DNA of 64,000 bases from Tiliqua scincoides (Eukaryota > Chordata > Lepidosauria > Squamata > Scincidae), in NCBI RefSeq assembly GCF_035046505.1, contig NC_089825.1, positions 4,165,063 through 4,229,062 on the forward strand, read 5' to 3'. Position 1 is the stretch's first letter. Every line of letters starts with the position of its first letter. Positions 20,976-32,325 of this stretch are shown piece after piece. The position numbers and the translations under genes are program-made. Under the pieces are notes generated by a model. That model made no database searches. It saw only the letters and a list, made by a program, of their open reading frames with translations, and was not told where the DNA came from.

Positions 20976-22500
20976 GACCAGAGCATGCAGCCAGTCTCTG
21001 CGTGCTTGGATTGCCCCCCCAACAGGTTGTCATGGTAGAAGGGAACATGCAGTCACATTTGGAAAGACAGGCAGATAGACCCTTCCAAAACCACCAGCCC
21101 TCTTTGAAATAATGAAGCAGGCTGAGTATGAAGACTCCACTTGTATTGGTATTCAGGGGAAAAAAGACAGATCACAAGGAAGCTGGCTTAGAGAGCAGCC
21201 CTGGGAGCAGTGACTTCAGTCTTGTGGCATCAGGCTCCAGATGTGGAGAGTGGTCTGCTTGTTGACATCAGGAGGACAGCAACCTGTTGACTGTTGGAGA
21301 AGAGCCCGTTAAATGGGAGCCTGATCTAGGTTGGAAGGGGAGAGGAGATGGCTTTAATTGGTGGAGATTCTGGAGGGATTTGGACCTTCCTGTTGGTTTT
21401 GTTTCTGGAGTGTATCTGTGGACCTCCCTGCACCATCACAGCTAGAGAGTGCTTCCCCAGCATGCCCAGAAATGAAGAGGGACTCTGGGGAAATGACCAG
21501 GCAGGAGTGTGCCATAGAGACAGTTAGGTGGAGCGGCCTGGGTTACATTGGTGCCAAAACAACCTCTCCATCATTCAAAGCATTTCTGTCAGGTAGTCTG
21601 TCAAACCAAGAGCTGATCATTATCACTGTTAATAAATAGTTATATACGGTACTGCTTTTCAGTAGAGACGTTTGCAAACCTTTTGAAAACCTACATGCAA
21701 AGATAGCCCCGTTGCCCCATCACTCTTTTCTGCTTAGAAATCTGTTTGCCTTAGAATGGTCTTCCTGCAGTTTGTGGCCATTGCTTCTTGCTCTTGCAGC
21801 ATGGACAGGAGGGAACAGTTCTTCTCCACCCTCCTTTTAAATCCTTTTCCACCATCGGCTTCCTTCCCTCCCAACACTCCCAACACATAGGGCCAAACTA
21901 CCTGTTGCAATAATGACTAGTTTGACTTGGAATGTTTATTTTTTCTAAAAGGCTGACTAGCAGTCAGGGGCTGGGGGGGTTGGGCAGTCAGGATTGGGAC
22001 CATGCATTTGGGAAGGGGGTATTTAACCCTTTCCTGCCACACCACCATCCCAATGGAAAGCTTGTCCTCAAAGCTGTTGGGCCCAAGGGAAAGCTCTCAT
22101 GGGGCCCAAAGGGAGATTTCCCGCAGGGCTAAGAGCAGCTTTGGTGGGGCAATTTCAGTCAGGACTGGCATGTCAGGAAAGTGTTTTGGCTCTCCTTCCC
22201 TGCGTGCCTGGAGCTAGTCCTCGCAGACACATGCAGAACCTTAATTTCATATGAACACAAGGCGAGCCTCAAACCCATCATGGTCTTCCCAGGTCTCCTC
22301 TGAGCCCTTTCCAGCTAATCAGCATCCCCCTTAAACTGGAAGTGCCCAGAAATGAACATGGTTTCATTCGTTCTGAGTCCAGTGAGGGTGCCTGGGGGTT
22401 AGCTGGTTGGTGTGTTTCTTCCAGTGGCCCATCTTCAAGGTGCCCGTCACAAAACTGCTCTTGATAGATCCTGTCCTGCTCAGTTCTGCTCTATCCTTCA
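20976..22500. other. Intergenic between CR1 copy 1 and RARRES2
   Basis: I see no gene, clear repeat or open frame with recognisable motifs. Confidence 0.4.
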
Positions 22501-22540
22501 CCACCCAAATCCAATCTGTATAAAATGTCTCCTTTCATCA

Positions 22541-22546
22541 TTTATT
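22541..22546 (-). terminator. Candidate RARRES2 poly(A) signal
   Basis: TTTATT on the plus strand gives AATAAA on the minus strand, 0.94 kb beyond the RARRES2 stop codon. It is the first such hexamer I find after the stop. A long 3' UTR, or an extra non-coding exon, would be needed. Confidence 0.35.
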
Positions 22547-23481
22547 TCTGGCAAAATAGCTGTTTTGCCACAGAAAGAACCTTCTGTTTAATAAAGAAAC
22601 CAAAAATTAAAGCCCACCCAACTCAGTGGACAGACTACTTAAATGGCAACAAAGGGAGAAGTCATCCCAGTTATCCCCCAATTCAGCTACAGATGCGAGG
22701 AGGAGCCTCCCAGGAAAAGAAGCAGGAGTCCTTTCCTTGATGAGAACGGCTTCTGAGAAGGGTCATTGCTGGATAATGCCATACTGTGCTAAGGGCCAAA
22801 GTGGACCATGGTTTCAATTCTGCTTCTGGTGGCTCAGCACTGCTATGGGACTTAAGCATGGAAGTGGCCACAGACATATGGCTCCGGATGAGCCTCCAGG
22901 CCCAGCACTGACAGAGGCAACCTTGGAGCTTCTAGAACCCACACGCTGATGCTCGGGCAGCTACCTCTGCAGCCTATCCCTCTGCAGTCCAGAAGAAACA
23001 AGTTCCCTCTCCACCCACTACCATGAAACGATGCTGGGACACAGCCATGCATGTCTGCAACACCCAGCCCATCTCTGGGCCACATGTTCCTCCAGAAGCC
23101 CAGGCAAGGCCGACTCAAGATCTCCTGGGGCCTGTGGTGTGTTAAATGCTGCCCCCTTTCACTGGTGATGCACTGGCCTTGGCTCCTCCTACTCCTTGTA
23201 TTGACAGTCTAGCACACCACGCTTCACTCTACACTTTCTCTTGAGTTCCATGCCCCTCATCCTTTTCCAGTACAGAGAATGGGAGGAGGAGCATCAGTGG
23301 AGGTGAGTGGGTGGACAGAGGTGGGTTGTCCTCCAGTTGTTACCTGCTGCCTGAGGCAAGAACCTCAGTTGGCCTCATGGATGGGCCAGCCCTGACTCTG
23401 GGAAATGCCTCCACCTGGAGAGGGGTCATAGCTCTATTGCAAAGCACTTACCATGCAGACCTCTCCTGTGAGGAGCACACC

Positions 23482-23595
23482 TCAGCGGGAGGCCATTGGA
23501 AGTCCCTTGGAAAAGGCAAACACGCCAGGCTGGTAGTGTCCTTCATTTGCCGCCCTGACGGCCTCACAGTCGTGGTCCTGCTTCCTCTTCACCTC
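23482..23595 (-). CDS. RARRES2: RARRES2 coding exon 4 (C-terminal active-peptide exon)
   Basis: Acceptor CCCTTGCAG|GAGG, 114 nt, stop TGA at 23484-23482. It encodes EVKRKQDHDCEAVRAANEG then HYQPGVFAFSKGLPMASR. The single Cys matches the sixth chemerin cysteine. It is too short to show as a conspicuous open frame and was found by searching for the chemerin tail. Confidence 0.94.
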   Translation of the reverse strand, partial: EVKRKQDHDCEAVRAANEGHYQPGVFAFSKGLPMASR

Positions 23596-26500
23596 CTGCA
23601 AGGGCGACCACAAAGACATGGGGGGAGATGAGTTCACAATCTGAAGGGGAAGAGTTTATTGACACAGCTCACTCTTTGCGAGGACAGGCTCCCAAAGGGA
23701 CTTGTCAATTAAACAATAGTAAAAAGTACAATTAAATGGGGTGGGGTTTGTGGAAGCCTTGGAAGGGGGCAGGAGGTGCTGCCATGGAGCTGGGAGCAGA
23801 CTGATGCGATCAAGACTGCCAGCCCCCAAAAGCAGTCAGTCCCTGGCTCTGCTGAGTCTTCGGGCCCCGACCAGGGCTACTGTCAGGAGTGGGCCAGACC
23901 AGGGCCACCAAACGGCCCGAGTGGCTGGGCCAACCCTGAGATTCAGCACTGCTGGCAGCATCCGCTGCACCATCAGGGTCAGGTGTGGGGTGGGGGCCAG
24001 GGCAGGGCTTCCAGCAGCCTGATGCCAGCACCATTCCTGGCAGTTACGCAGATGGATTTGGAGGTCGAGCACTTGGAAAGATGTCTGTGTGATGTTCCCT
24101 GGAGAAGGAAGCCATTTGCATTTCAGAAAACAAAGGCTTGGGGACGTAAAGAAAGTAAAAGACGTGGGAACCATGAAAACACGTGTCTGGTGGAAATAAA
24201 ACCGAGGCCACTGGCTCAGCCACATCCTGCCCCATCCCCAACCTTCCTGCAGCTTGCAGCAGACCAGATAGCCATCACCAGGCTCTACCATGAATGGAGA
24301 GCTGTCTCCTCACCAGGGAGCACCAGACACTCCTGGCACAACCCCACCCAGCTGGAAGGCATCAGAAGTCAGCAGGGCAGGTCCATCCAAGGCCTAGGGG
24401 TGCAGCTTACCAGACAGAGGAGGCAACTTTTCATTTGGAACACTTATGCCCCACCTTTCTTCCACATGGTGGGAGTCCAATGCAACACAACAGACACATT
24501 AATGTACAATCATAAGATTTCACAGGAAAGCTTGTAACCAGGGGCACATAAACCCAGTGGGAGAGGAAGGCACCCACTCTGGGGGAACGAAGGGAATCTG
24601 TGAGCACTGGGACCTTTGTCCTTGACAAGACTTAAACGTTCCCCCTTCTTGGCATCTCTGTCTTATTGGCCTCGTCCCGGGACACACACACACACATAAG
24701 AACAGCCCTGCTGGATCAGGCTATAAGCCCATCTAGTCCAGCTTCCTGTATCTCACAGCGGCCCACCAAATGCCCCAGGGAGCACACCAGATAACAAGAG
24801 ACCTCATTCTGGTGACCACCCTTGCATCTGGCATTCTGACATTGCCCATTTCTAAAATCAGGAGGTTGTACATACACATCATGGCTTGTAACCCGTAATG
24901 GATTTTTTCTCCAGAAACTTGTCCAATCCCCTTTTAAAGGCGTCCAGGCCAGACACCATCACCACATGCTGTGGCAAGGAGTTCAACAGACCAGCCACAC
25001 ACTGAGTAAAGAAATATTTTCTTTTGTCTGTCCTAACTCTCCCAACACTCAATTTTAGTGGATGTCCCCTGGTTCTGGTGTTATGTGAGAGTGTAAAGAG
25101 CATCTTTCTATCCACTCTGTCCATCCCCTGCATAATTTTGTATGTCTCAATCATGTCCCCCCTCAGGCATCTCTTTTCTAGGCTGAAGAGGCCCAAACGC
25201 CATAGCCTTTCCTCATAAGGAAGGTGCCCCAGCCCAGTAATCATCTTAGTCGCTCTCTTTTGCACCTTTTCCATTTCCACTATTTTGAGGTGCGGTGACC
25301 AAAACTGGACACAATACTCCAGGTGTGGCCTTACCGTTGATTTGTACAACAGCATTATAATATTAGCCGTTTTGTTCTCAATACCTTTTCTAATGATCCC
25401 AAGCATAGAATTGGCCTTCTTCACTGCCGCCGCACATCGGGTCGACACTTTCATCGACCTGTCCACCACCACCCCAAGATCTCATTCCTGATCTGTCACA
25501 GACAGCTCACAACCCATCAGCCTATATCTAAAGTTTTGATTTTTTGCCCCAATGTGCATGACTTTACACTTACTGACATTGAAGTGCATGTGCCATTTTG
25601 TTGCCCATTCTGCCAGTCTGGAGAGATCCTTCTGGAGCCAATTCTGTCACATGAGGCAGTTTCCTAGTTTGTCTCTGTGGTTTGGCTGGTCCAGGACTTC
25701 AGCCCAGTCTTGAGCTGCCTGGTGCATGGGGCTGCCGCAGTGCCAAAATGGCTACCGCGACATCCTGAGTGCAACCAGGCAGCTGGCGGCGGCTCCTCAG
25801 AGGAAGGGGACATTCATCCCCTTCCCCCGAGTAAGGGAAGCAGCCCCGTAAGGGGGCTACTTGACGCTGCATTGGCTATTTTGCTGGTGCAGAATCAAGA
25901 AACCTCGTGTCGAACCATTAGGCCTGACAAGACACTTTCATCGACCTGTCCACCACCACCCCAAGATCTCATTCCTGATCTGTCACAGACAGCTCAGAAC
26001 CCATCAGCCTATATGTAAAGCTTTGATTTTTTGCCCCAATGTGCATGACCTTACATGTACTGACACTGAAGCGTATCTGCCATTTTGCTGCCCATTCTGC
26101 CAGTCTGGAGAGATCCTTTTGGAGCTCCTCACAATCACTTCTGGTCTTTACCACTCGGAAAAGTTTGGTGTCATCTGTAAACTTAGCCACCTAACTGCTC
26201 AACCCTGTCCCCAGGTCATTTATGAAGAGGTTGAAGAGCACTGGTCCCAGGACAGATTCTTGGGGCACACTGCTTTTCACCTCTCTCCATTGTGAAAATT
26301 GCCCATTGACACCCACTCGCTGTTTCCTGGTCTTCAACCAGGTCTCAGTCCAGGAGAGGACCTGCCCTCTAATTCCCTGACTGTGGAGTTTTTTCAGTAG
26401 CCTTTGGTGAGGGACCGTGTCGAACGCCTTCTGAAAGTCCAGATATATAATGTCCACGGGTTCTCCCACATCCACATGCCTGTTCACCTTTTCAAAGAAT

Positions 26501-29500
26501 TCTAAAAGGTTCGTGAGGCAAGACTTACCCTTACAGAAGCCATGTTGATTCTCCCTCAGCAAGGCCTGTTCGTCTATGTGTTTTGAGATCCTATCTTTGA
26601 TGAGGCATTCCACCATCTTACCCAGTATAGATGTTAGGCTGACCGGCCTATAGTTTCCCAGGTCCCCCCTCTTTCCCTTTTTAAAGATAGGCGTGACATT
26701 TGCTATCCTCCAATCTTCTGGCACCGTGGCCGTTTTGAGGGACAAGTTGCATATTTTAGTCAAGAGATCAGCAACTTCATTTTTCAATTCCTTAATAACT
26801 CTTGGGTGGATGCCATCAGGGCCCGGAGGCTTATTGATCTTTAATTTATCAATGAGGTCTGAAACATCTTCTCTTTTAACCTCTATCTGACTTAATTCCT
26901 CAGTCAGGAGGGGCCGTTCAGGCACCAGTATTTGCCCGAGGTCTTCTGCCGTGAAGACAGATGCAAAGAACTCATTTAATTTCTCTGCCATCTCTAAGTC
27001 TCCCTTTATCTCCCCTTTCCCTCCCTCACCATCCAGAGGGCCAAGCGCTTCTCTGGTGGGTTTCCTGCTTCTAACATATTTGAAGAAGCTTTTATTATTC
27101 CCCTTAATGCTGCTGGCCATGCGTTCCTCATAGTCTCGCTTGGCCTCCCCTATCACCTTCTTACATTTCCTTTGCCACAGTTTGTGTTCCTTTTCTTTCT
27201 CCTCATTAGGGCAGGCAGGACCCACATTGGTGCCACCAGGGGAGACCAGTATGGGGGATGGAAGGAAATGCCCCACCTGGAAGATTGGGCTCTGCTCCGA
27301 CAGGCAACGCAACGATTTGTCCAGCACATTTGCAGGGTTGTTGGAATCAAACTTGAAACAAGCCAGGCACAGCTGCTTCCTCTGGGCAGAGAGAGAGAGA
27401 AAGTGACACACACACAGAGAGATTGCTTAAGTCTGTTTTTGCATTTTCCAAACTGGTAAACAGACAGAAAACCAAGGTCAAACTGCACAGCCACATCCAT
27501 TTTCTGCGCCATCATGCAGGCATTGCTGCGTGAGGTGACCACTTCAGTTTGCTTCATCAATGGACCAGCCATGGGTGGGCTTGATGGCCTCCGATCTGAT
27601 CTAGCAGGGCTCTTCTTCTCTGCTAGCCTCTTCCGTCAGACCCCCACCCCCCTTTGCAGAAAGGCCCTGATGTGAATGGCCAGCCTGTCCTTGTCCTTGT
27701 TTGGACTGAGGCACCTGGAGTGCTGAGACTGCAAACACTGCAAGGGCAGGGCTGGACATACAATACCATTGAGAAATGGGACCCCTCAGAGTCAGCGCTG
27801 CCCACAACCCCACCATTTGGTTGAGCATCACTGCTCTGAGGAACAGGCCACAGAAGCATTCATGGACTAGCTTTCTGCAGGCTTCATGCCCATTGGCTTA
27901 CCACATGTGAAATTAAGAAAAACAAGCTCATTTCACTTTTTTTAAAAGGGATCCTGCAGGGGATAAAGACAATGTGTCCCACCCCCCAGCCCGGCTCACC
28001 CCTCCTGGCTTGATTCGGCAGTTCTGGGTCTCCCGCTGCTGCTTCCTGCAGAAAGTCTGGATAAGATGAACCTGCAGCTGGACAAAGGTGCCCATCGGGA
28101 ATTCCTGCAGCAAGACAAATGCAAGGGTCCATGAGCAGGAGTGGCCATGGCCTGCTCAGGCCATGGCAGGATGTGCCCCTGCCAGAGGGCCATGAAGGGG
28201 TGCCTGTCCTGTCTGGTAGCCCACAGGGGCCTTCTTCACGCAGAGCACTGAGTCAGCTGTCTTCCCAGCATGCACTGGGTGACAGGCGGGGATGACAACA
28301 TTTGCATCCCCTGCTTCAGTGACCTCCACCACTGCTTCTTCCCAGGCACAAGGCTGGGTCCAAGAGCACCAAGTCATGACCTTGACCCTCATCAGAAGCA
28401 GGAAGAGGTACCATCTCCACCTCAGCAGATCTCCTAAGCAGAAGGGCCCAATTGCTCCCCCCTCCTTCATTCCATTCACGTTAATAGAGGAGTTAATGCC
28501 TCCCTCCCACCCTGGAAAACAAAATCCAGTTCCTTTCATCCTTGGCCATTGGGAAAGTAGAAATTAAAACTGAAATCTAGTCCTTAATTGAAGCACTCTA
28601 TTGCAAAGAGAAAAGAATGTTTTTGAAACTAAGCGATGTCAGAAAGCCATGGGGGAAGGGGCTGTGGGGCACACAACTTGGAGATGCAGAGCAATCAACT
28701 GAGGACAGTGCAGGTGCCCCAGCCCTGCCAGCAGCTGCCCCACAGAGCACTTTGCCACACTGACTGGACTGGAAGGCTGCCTAATGCTGCAATTATCTCC
28801 GAAGTCAGAAAAAGCCACCGCAACTGTTGTTCCATTTGCTTAATGAGAAAAGCTGAGGAAAGCGCCTGCTGCAGCCACCCACCCTGGACAGATCCAACAG
28901 AAAGAAGAGGTAGCAGGGAAGACTTCTGAAAATCTGGATGTGCAGGCCGTGGTGAGCATTTCCAGGGCTGATGCTCACCAGTGTGGCCACAAGTGCCATA
29001 GGCTGTGGTGGTGGCAGGGGGGAGAGTTTCTTGCTGCAGTAGTGGCAACACTGAATTCTGATTTCCTATCAATGGGATAATCCCCCCAAGGAGCATGGCA
29101 TGTCCGAGTGGTGGGAGTTGCTTGGGGCCAAATCAGCCCAACTTTGTGGCCCCTAAAGAGAAACAGGCAGATCGTGATGGGAACTGATTCCAATCAAAGG
29201 CGAGATCCCCTCAGCTGTCACTGCCCACACATTGGGTGCCGCCACCACTGCTGCCACCGGTCCCAATGATGCACAGGGCCCTTGGAAGGCCAGCCCCTGA
29301 CCTGGTTGACATCCAGTGCCCTGCCTGCCTGCTCCAAATTGGGCGCACTCACCACCTCCATGGCTTCGGCTACCGACTGCTCCTTGAATGCGGCCTGGAC
29401 AGTGCGTCGGCTGTGGAACTCCTCCAGCACCAAGTCCAGAGCCCGTTGCTGCAGGGGTGAGTGGTGAGCAGCGGCTGAGGCCAGGAGGCCCAGTACAAGC

Positions 29501-29514
29501 ACTAGCCCCACCAT
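23482..29514 (-). CDS. RARRES2: Retinoic acid receptor responder 2 (prochemerin)
   Basis: Secreted precursor of chemerin, a cystatin/cathelicidin-fold ligand of CMKLR1 (also GPR1 and CCRL2) that attracts leukocytes and acts as an adipokine after C-terminal proteolysis. The minus-strand model joins 29514-29353, 28104-28000, 27381-27277 and 23595-23482: 486 nt, 161 aa; human is 163 aa. All introns are phase 0 with GT-AG ends. Residues 1-16 (MVGLVLVLGLLASAAA) form a signal peptide. The body has LVLEEFHSRRTVQAAF, EFPMGTFVQLQVHL, CRKQQRETQNCRIKPGG and KQLCLACFKF. All six disulphide cysteines of human chemerin have counterparts. The C-terminus HYQPGVFAFS|KGLPMASR aligns with human FYFPGQFAFS|KALPRS, the region of the active peptide and its removable tail. 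Intron 3 is swollen to 3.68 kb by CR1 insertions. The opposite strand relative to LRRC61 agrees with human synteny. Confidence 0.96.
24696..25934 (-). mobile_element. CR1 LINE 3' part (copy 2) with foreign patch
   Basis: The minus strand encodes VVDRSMKVSTRCAAAVKKA, YCVQFWSPHLKIVEMEKVQK and RGHPLKLSVGRVRTDKR. The part 24696-25390 differs from copy 1 at roughly one base in ten to twelve. The part 25391-25934 is almost identical to 20131-20675, including about 60 bp of non-CR1 sequence and the first 240 bp of the MITE-like element, and then stops abruptly at GACA inside copy 3. Confidence 0.88.
25935..27215 (-). mobile_element. CR1 LINE reverse transcriptase domain (copy 3)
   Basis: The minus-strand frame carries the RT core: NEFFASVFTAEDLGQ, LKINKPPGPDGIHPRVIKEL, PEDWRIANVTPIFKKG, NYRPVSLTSILGKMVE, HGFCKGKSCLTNLLEFFEKV, VDIIYLDFQKAFDTVPHQRL and VLGPVLFNLFINDLG. 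One in-frame stop precedes the KFTDDTKL (usual FADDTKL) motif. The 5' end is truncated near 27215, only about 60 bp beyond the RARRES2 exon 3 donor. At 25934 it runs into the patch, which repeats about 190 bp of CR1. Confidence 0.92.
27277..27381 (-). CDS. RARRES2: RARRES2 coding exon 3
   Basis: Acceptor CTCTGCCCAG|AGG and donor TTCCAG|GTGGGG, 105 nt, phase 0. It encodes RKQLCLACFKFDSNN then PANVLDKSLRCLSEQSPIFQ, matching human RKRKCLACIKL...LVHCPIETQ with three conserved cysteines. The frame stays open past the donor into copy 3. Confidence 0.95.
27570..27614 (+). mobile_element. Short CR1-like 3' tail scrap in RARRES2 intron 2
   Basis: GGCTTGATGGCCTCCGATCT followed by AGCAGGGCTCTTCTTCT resembles the CR1 3' terminal phrase (GGAxTAGATGGGCC...GATCCAGCAGGGCTCTTCTT). 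Confidence 0.4.
28000..28104 (-). CDS. RARRES2: RARRES2 coding exon 2
   Basis: Acceptor TTGCTGCAG|GAATTC and donor GGAGGG|GTGAGC, 105 nt, phase 0. It encodes EFPMGTFVQLQVHLIQT then FCRKQQRETQNCRIKPGG, matching human PFPAGIFVRLEFKLQQTSC. Confidence 0.95.
28105..29352 (-). other. RARRES2 intron 1
   Basis: 1248 bp with no recognised repeat or exon. It ends at donor GAGGTG|GTGAGT on the exon 1 side. Confidence 0.8.
29353..29514 (-). CDS. RARRES2: RARRES2 coding exon 1 (signal peptide)
   Basis: ATG at 29514-29512, donor GAGGTG|GTGAGT, 162 nt (54 codons). It encodes the signal peptide, then HHSPLQQRALDLVLEEFHS and SVAEAMEV. Human has QRRGLQVALEEFHKH...SVESAVDT. The joined frame AMEV|EFPMGTFV aligns without gap to human AVDTPFPAGIFV. 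Confidence 0.95.
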
Positions 29515-29670
29515 CCTCTGTTGTTCTCTACTGCGGGTCTGCCCCCCAGGCCTGGCACCTGCAAGCTCCCCTCTGTTGATCTTAGTGGGTCATTAACTGG
29601 TTTCCCTGTGAGATGCCCCAGGCAGAGGCCCCCCCCTCCTCTGCTGGTTGTTTATTGATTTATACCTAGC
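29515..29670 (-). promoter_or_regulatory. Candidate RARRES2 promoter/5' UTR
   Basis: On the minus strand TATAAAT lies at 29664-29658, about 145 bp before the ATG. A GTTAATGACCC word, similar to an HNF1 half-palindrome, lies nearer the gene at about 29600. An acceptor-like GCTTGCAG|GTGCC at about 29565 would allow a non-coding first exon, as in human. There is no CpG island, which suits a tissue-restricted gene. Confidence 0.4.
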
Positions 29671-32118
29671 AGATGAATGGGAGGGCTGAGCAAAGGGCAT
29701 TGGATGCAGAGGGTTTCAGCAATCTACCCCCCCCCATCCCCTGCCAAAGGAGTGGGGCACTCAAGGCAGTAGTTTCAAGTCTGGCTTCATTCAGTGGAGA
29801 GAGAGGTAGCACAGAAGGCTTCTGAAATCTGCTTAAACAGACACCCCTAGACAGGGGAGAAATCGCCAAAAGGTTCTCTCTTGCGCCCTCCAATACCTAG
29901 AACAACTCCTACTGCTTCAATGGGTCTGAGAAGTAGGAGCCCCCAGGCCATGGCACTGTATTCCTCCTTTCCATCAGTGGATCTGACCAGTCTTGTGTTC
30001 CAGTGGGAGGGTGCAGTGCAGCACCCAGTGAGTCATCATGGTGAGTCATCAATCATGAGACAATGTCTGCATATTGCTTAAACACTGGAAGGACACAGCA
30101 TACAGCTGCCATCTAGCATCATCATAATTCATCTTGGCCCCAGCAGGTCCCCTTTTCACTGCCTGGTGAGTTGCCAGCCCTCCAGGATTAGTCAGGACTA
30201 CCAGGAATCTGCCCCAGCACTAGAGACAGGGACAAGGCCTCCCTGGCTAAATGACAGTGCTTTGTGGTCGAGGAAACAAATCTCCAGGAGTGGTTCCCAT
30301 AAGAGTTGGCCACTCTGATTGGCAGAATAGCTCTTCATCGTGGATGAACTCAGAGACTGGAATGGAGGGCTTCATCCACTCACAGTCCTACATAAAGGAG
30401 CAATCCTGTTTATCATGAAGTGCCTGGCAGGGGGTGGCCCCCCAGTGGCTACTCAATAGCTCTTAGCCCGTCCTGGCAACTCTCTGACTTCCAGCACTGA
30501 GGCTGGGCCAATGTGGTGATTAGCTCCCTGGATATTGCAGCAATGATGTACCTACAGTATGAGCTAGCATCACACGCGTTATGGGCTGCATTGGGGCTTC
30601 CATACACTGTCAGTGGAAGGGCTGTCCCAGTGGGGCATTGCCTAGATGGATTTAGGAGATGACAGGTTTTGTACTGGTACCAGTACACCGTTCGCAGAGC
30701 ATCTGAATAGGATTAGGCCGAAAGTCTTGTAATTCTTCAAAATTATTTTTAGGAGTGGGTATATACATGCGCACAACAGAGTAACTAGGTCAGCCCTCTG
30801 CAAGTTGGAAGAACAAGAAGGTCTTAACTATCTAACTCAATAACCACACAAAACCAGGGCCAGAGAGGTCCTTGTGGGGAGTGAGCAGCTTCATAGCACA
30901 GAACCTGTGCATTCCCCCTGTGCCAGGCATCCAAGGAAGGCTCTCAACTCTTATGCTAAGTGGAGCTATTTGGGAAAGAGCAGAGGTGATGCTTGGCAGT
31001 GTTGACATTGGAGGTTCTGCCTGCACTGCTCAGCCTATGGTCTGTTTTGTTTTCCAGGAACTGATCACCGTGTCTGATGGACAAATCAAGCAGCCTTCCC
31101 ACCAGAGCCTCCTAGTTCCCCACATTGCTGGCCGGGTGCCTGCCTTGTGAGCTTGGCCATCCCTCTGGAGGTTGGGTTGTGGGTAGCCAATTTCTTTCTT
31201 TCTAAAAGTCAGGATGGATAAGGAAGTGACCACTGAAGGACAAGGATGCATGTATTCAAAACAGGCTATTTATTGAAACAAGTGTCAAGCAAATCCTCAG
31301 CATAAAGAATCCTATCTGTTCCGTGGGAAGAGCTGGAAGTGGAGGCATGTCCCTGAGGCAAGGTGTTCACTACAATGCCTAAAAACACTACGAGGAGGCA
31401 GTGCTCTTTGGGGGGCAGCCTGGCTCTGCTACTTTCTCATTTCACAGCATGCCAATGGTGGCAAGGGGCAGGGTCAGTTGGAAGAGTGATCACCTAGGCT
31501 GGTCAAGGGAGTCAAATTGCCATGTGGAGGGCAAGAAGTGTTTGTCCTCCTGTCACACTGCTGGGAGTCCGGGTTGCCCAATGAACCAGAGGCGCCACAG
31601 ACACAGGGCGGGCAAAGCTCCAGGTTTCATGCCTGTCAGGAGCCTGGATCCTGAGCTCTCCCTGGTGGTCACTCTAGCACACGCCCAGCATGGAACATCA
31701 AGACCCCAGGAAGGGCTCACTTCTTCACCGGAAGACCAGCAGCTGGGAAGAATCTTTCTCCTAGGGGAGGATCCAGGAGGAGCCCCAAGGCTGCCTCAGC
31801 TTGAATGCAGGTCGCCCCCTGCTGCCTCGGGATGTCTAGGCTGGGATGCAGCCAGGCCAGGTCAGGCTTGGAGTGCTCAAGCCGGGGCCACCCCGTTCCC
31901 CCTGAGCCTGGGTGTCCCAGAAGGAGAGGAGGGGGAGAAAGTCCCAGCCCACGTGGGGCAGACACAGACCCTCAGCCATAGCGGGAGACCGTCGGCACCT
32001 GCACAACCTCTTGTGAGTGGCTGGCGCAGACAGGGGCAGAAGGGGGCTGCTCCATAAGGGAAGCTGCAGGTCCAGACTGAGACGTGCCCCACAGGGGGGC
32101 CCCGCGGGGGGGGAGAAG
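29671..32118. other. Intergenic between RARRES2 and the 32.7-kb CpG island
   Basis: No gene is recognised. A minus-strand AATAAA at 31266-31271 (TATTTATTGAAACAAG on plus) looks like the 3' end of a minus-strand transcript that could start in the CpG island, but I find no coding exon for it. The open frame of 218 codons at 31401-32057 shows no domain. Confidence 0.4.
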
Positions 32119-32325
32119 GTGAGGCAGAGCCTCCCCGCCGGGGTCCTTCGAAAAGCGCCTCCGCCCTGTGAGGCACTCAAGCACACTCAACCCATGCGCG
32201 TTGCGTTGCGCCTCACACGGCGGCGGCGCCTTTCGAAGGACCCGCCGGGGAGGCTCTGCCTCACCTGCCTCCCTGGGAAGGACCCCAGAGGGGAGGCCCT
32301 GCCTCCCCACCCACCCCACGCCCCT
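32119..32325. repeat. Fold-back repeat copy beside the 32.7-kb CpG island
   Basis: The left arm 32119-32176 (GGTGAGGCAGAGCCTCCCC, GGTCCTTCGAAAAGCGCC) and right arm 32206-32265 (GGCGCCTTTCGAAGGACCC, GGGGAGGCTCTGCCTCACC) are inverted over about 58 bp with a few mismatches. A partial third arm (AGAGGGGAGGCCCTGCCTCC) follows at 32280-32320. Confidence 0.86.

Larger units (their letters stand above)
23596..27276 (-). other. RARRES2 intron 3, CR1-filled
   Basis: 3681 bp. Going plus-ward it contains about 1.1 kb of sequence in which I recognise no element, a (CA)n run at about 24682, CR1 copy 2 (24696-25934, composite) and CR1 copy 3 (25935 to about 27215). No host exon is seen inside. A minus-strand AATAAA at 23654-23659 lies 60 bp upstream of exon 4 and could give a truncated transcript. 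Confidence 0.8.

Noticed and set aside
26191-27411. A single novel 406-codon gene on the minus strand
   Set aside because: It is chemerin exon 3 plus intron plus CR1 reverse transcriptase; splice sites and human homology separate the parts.
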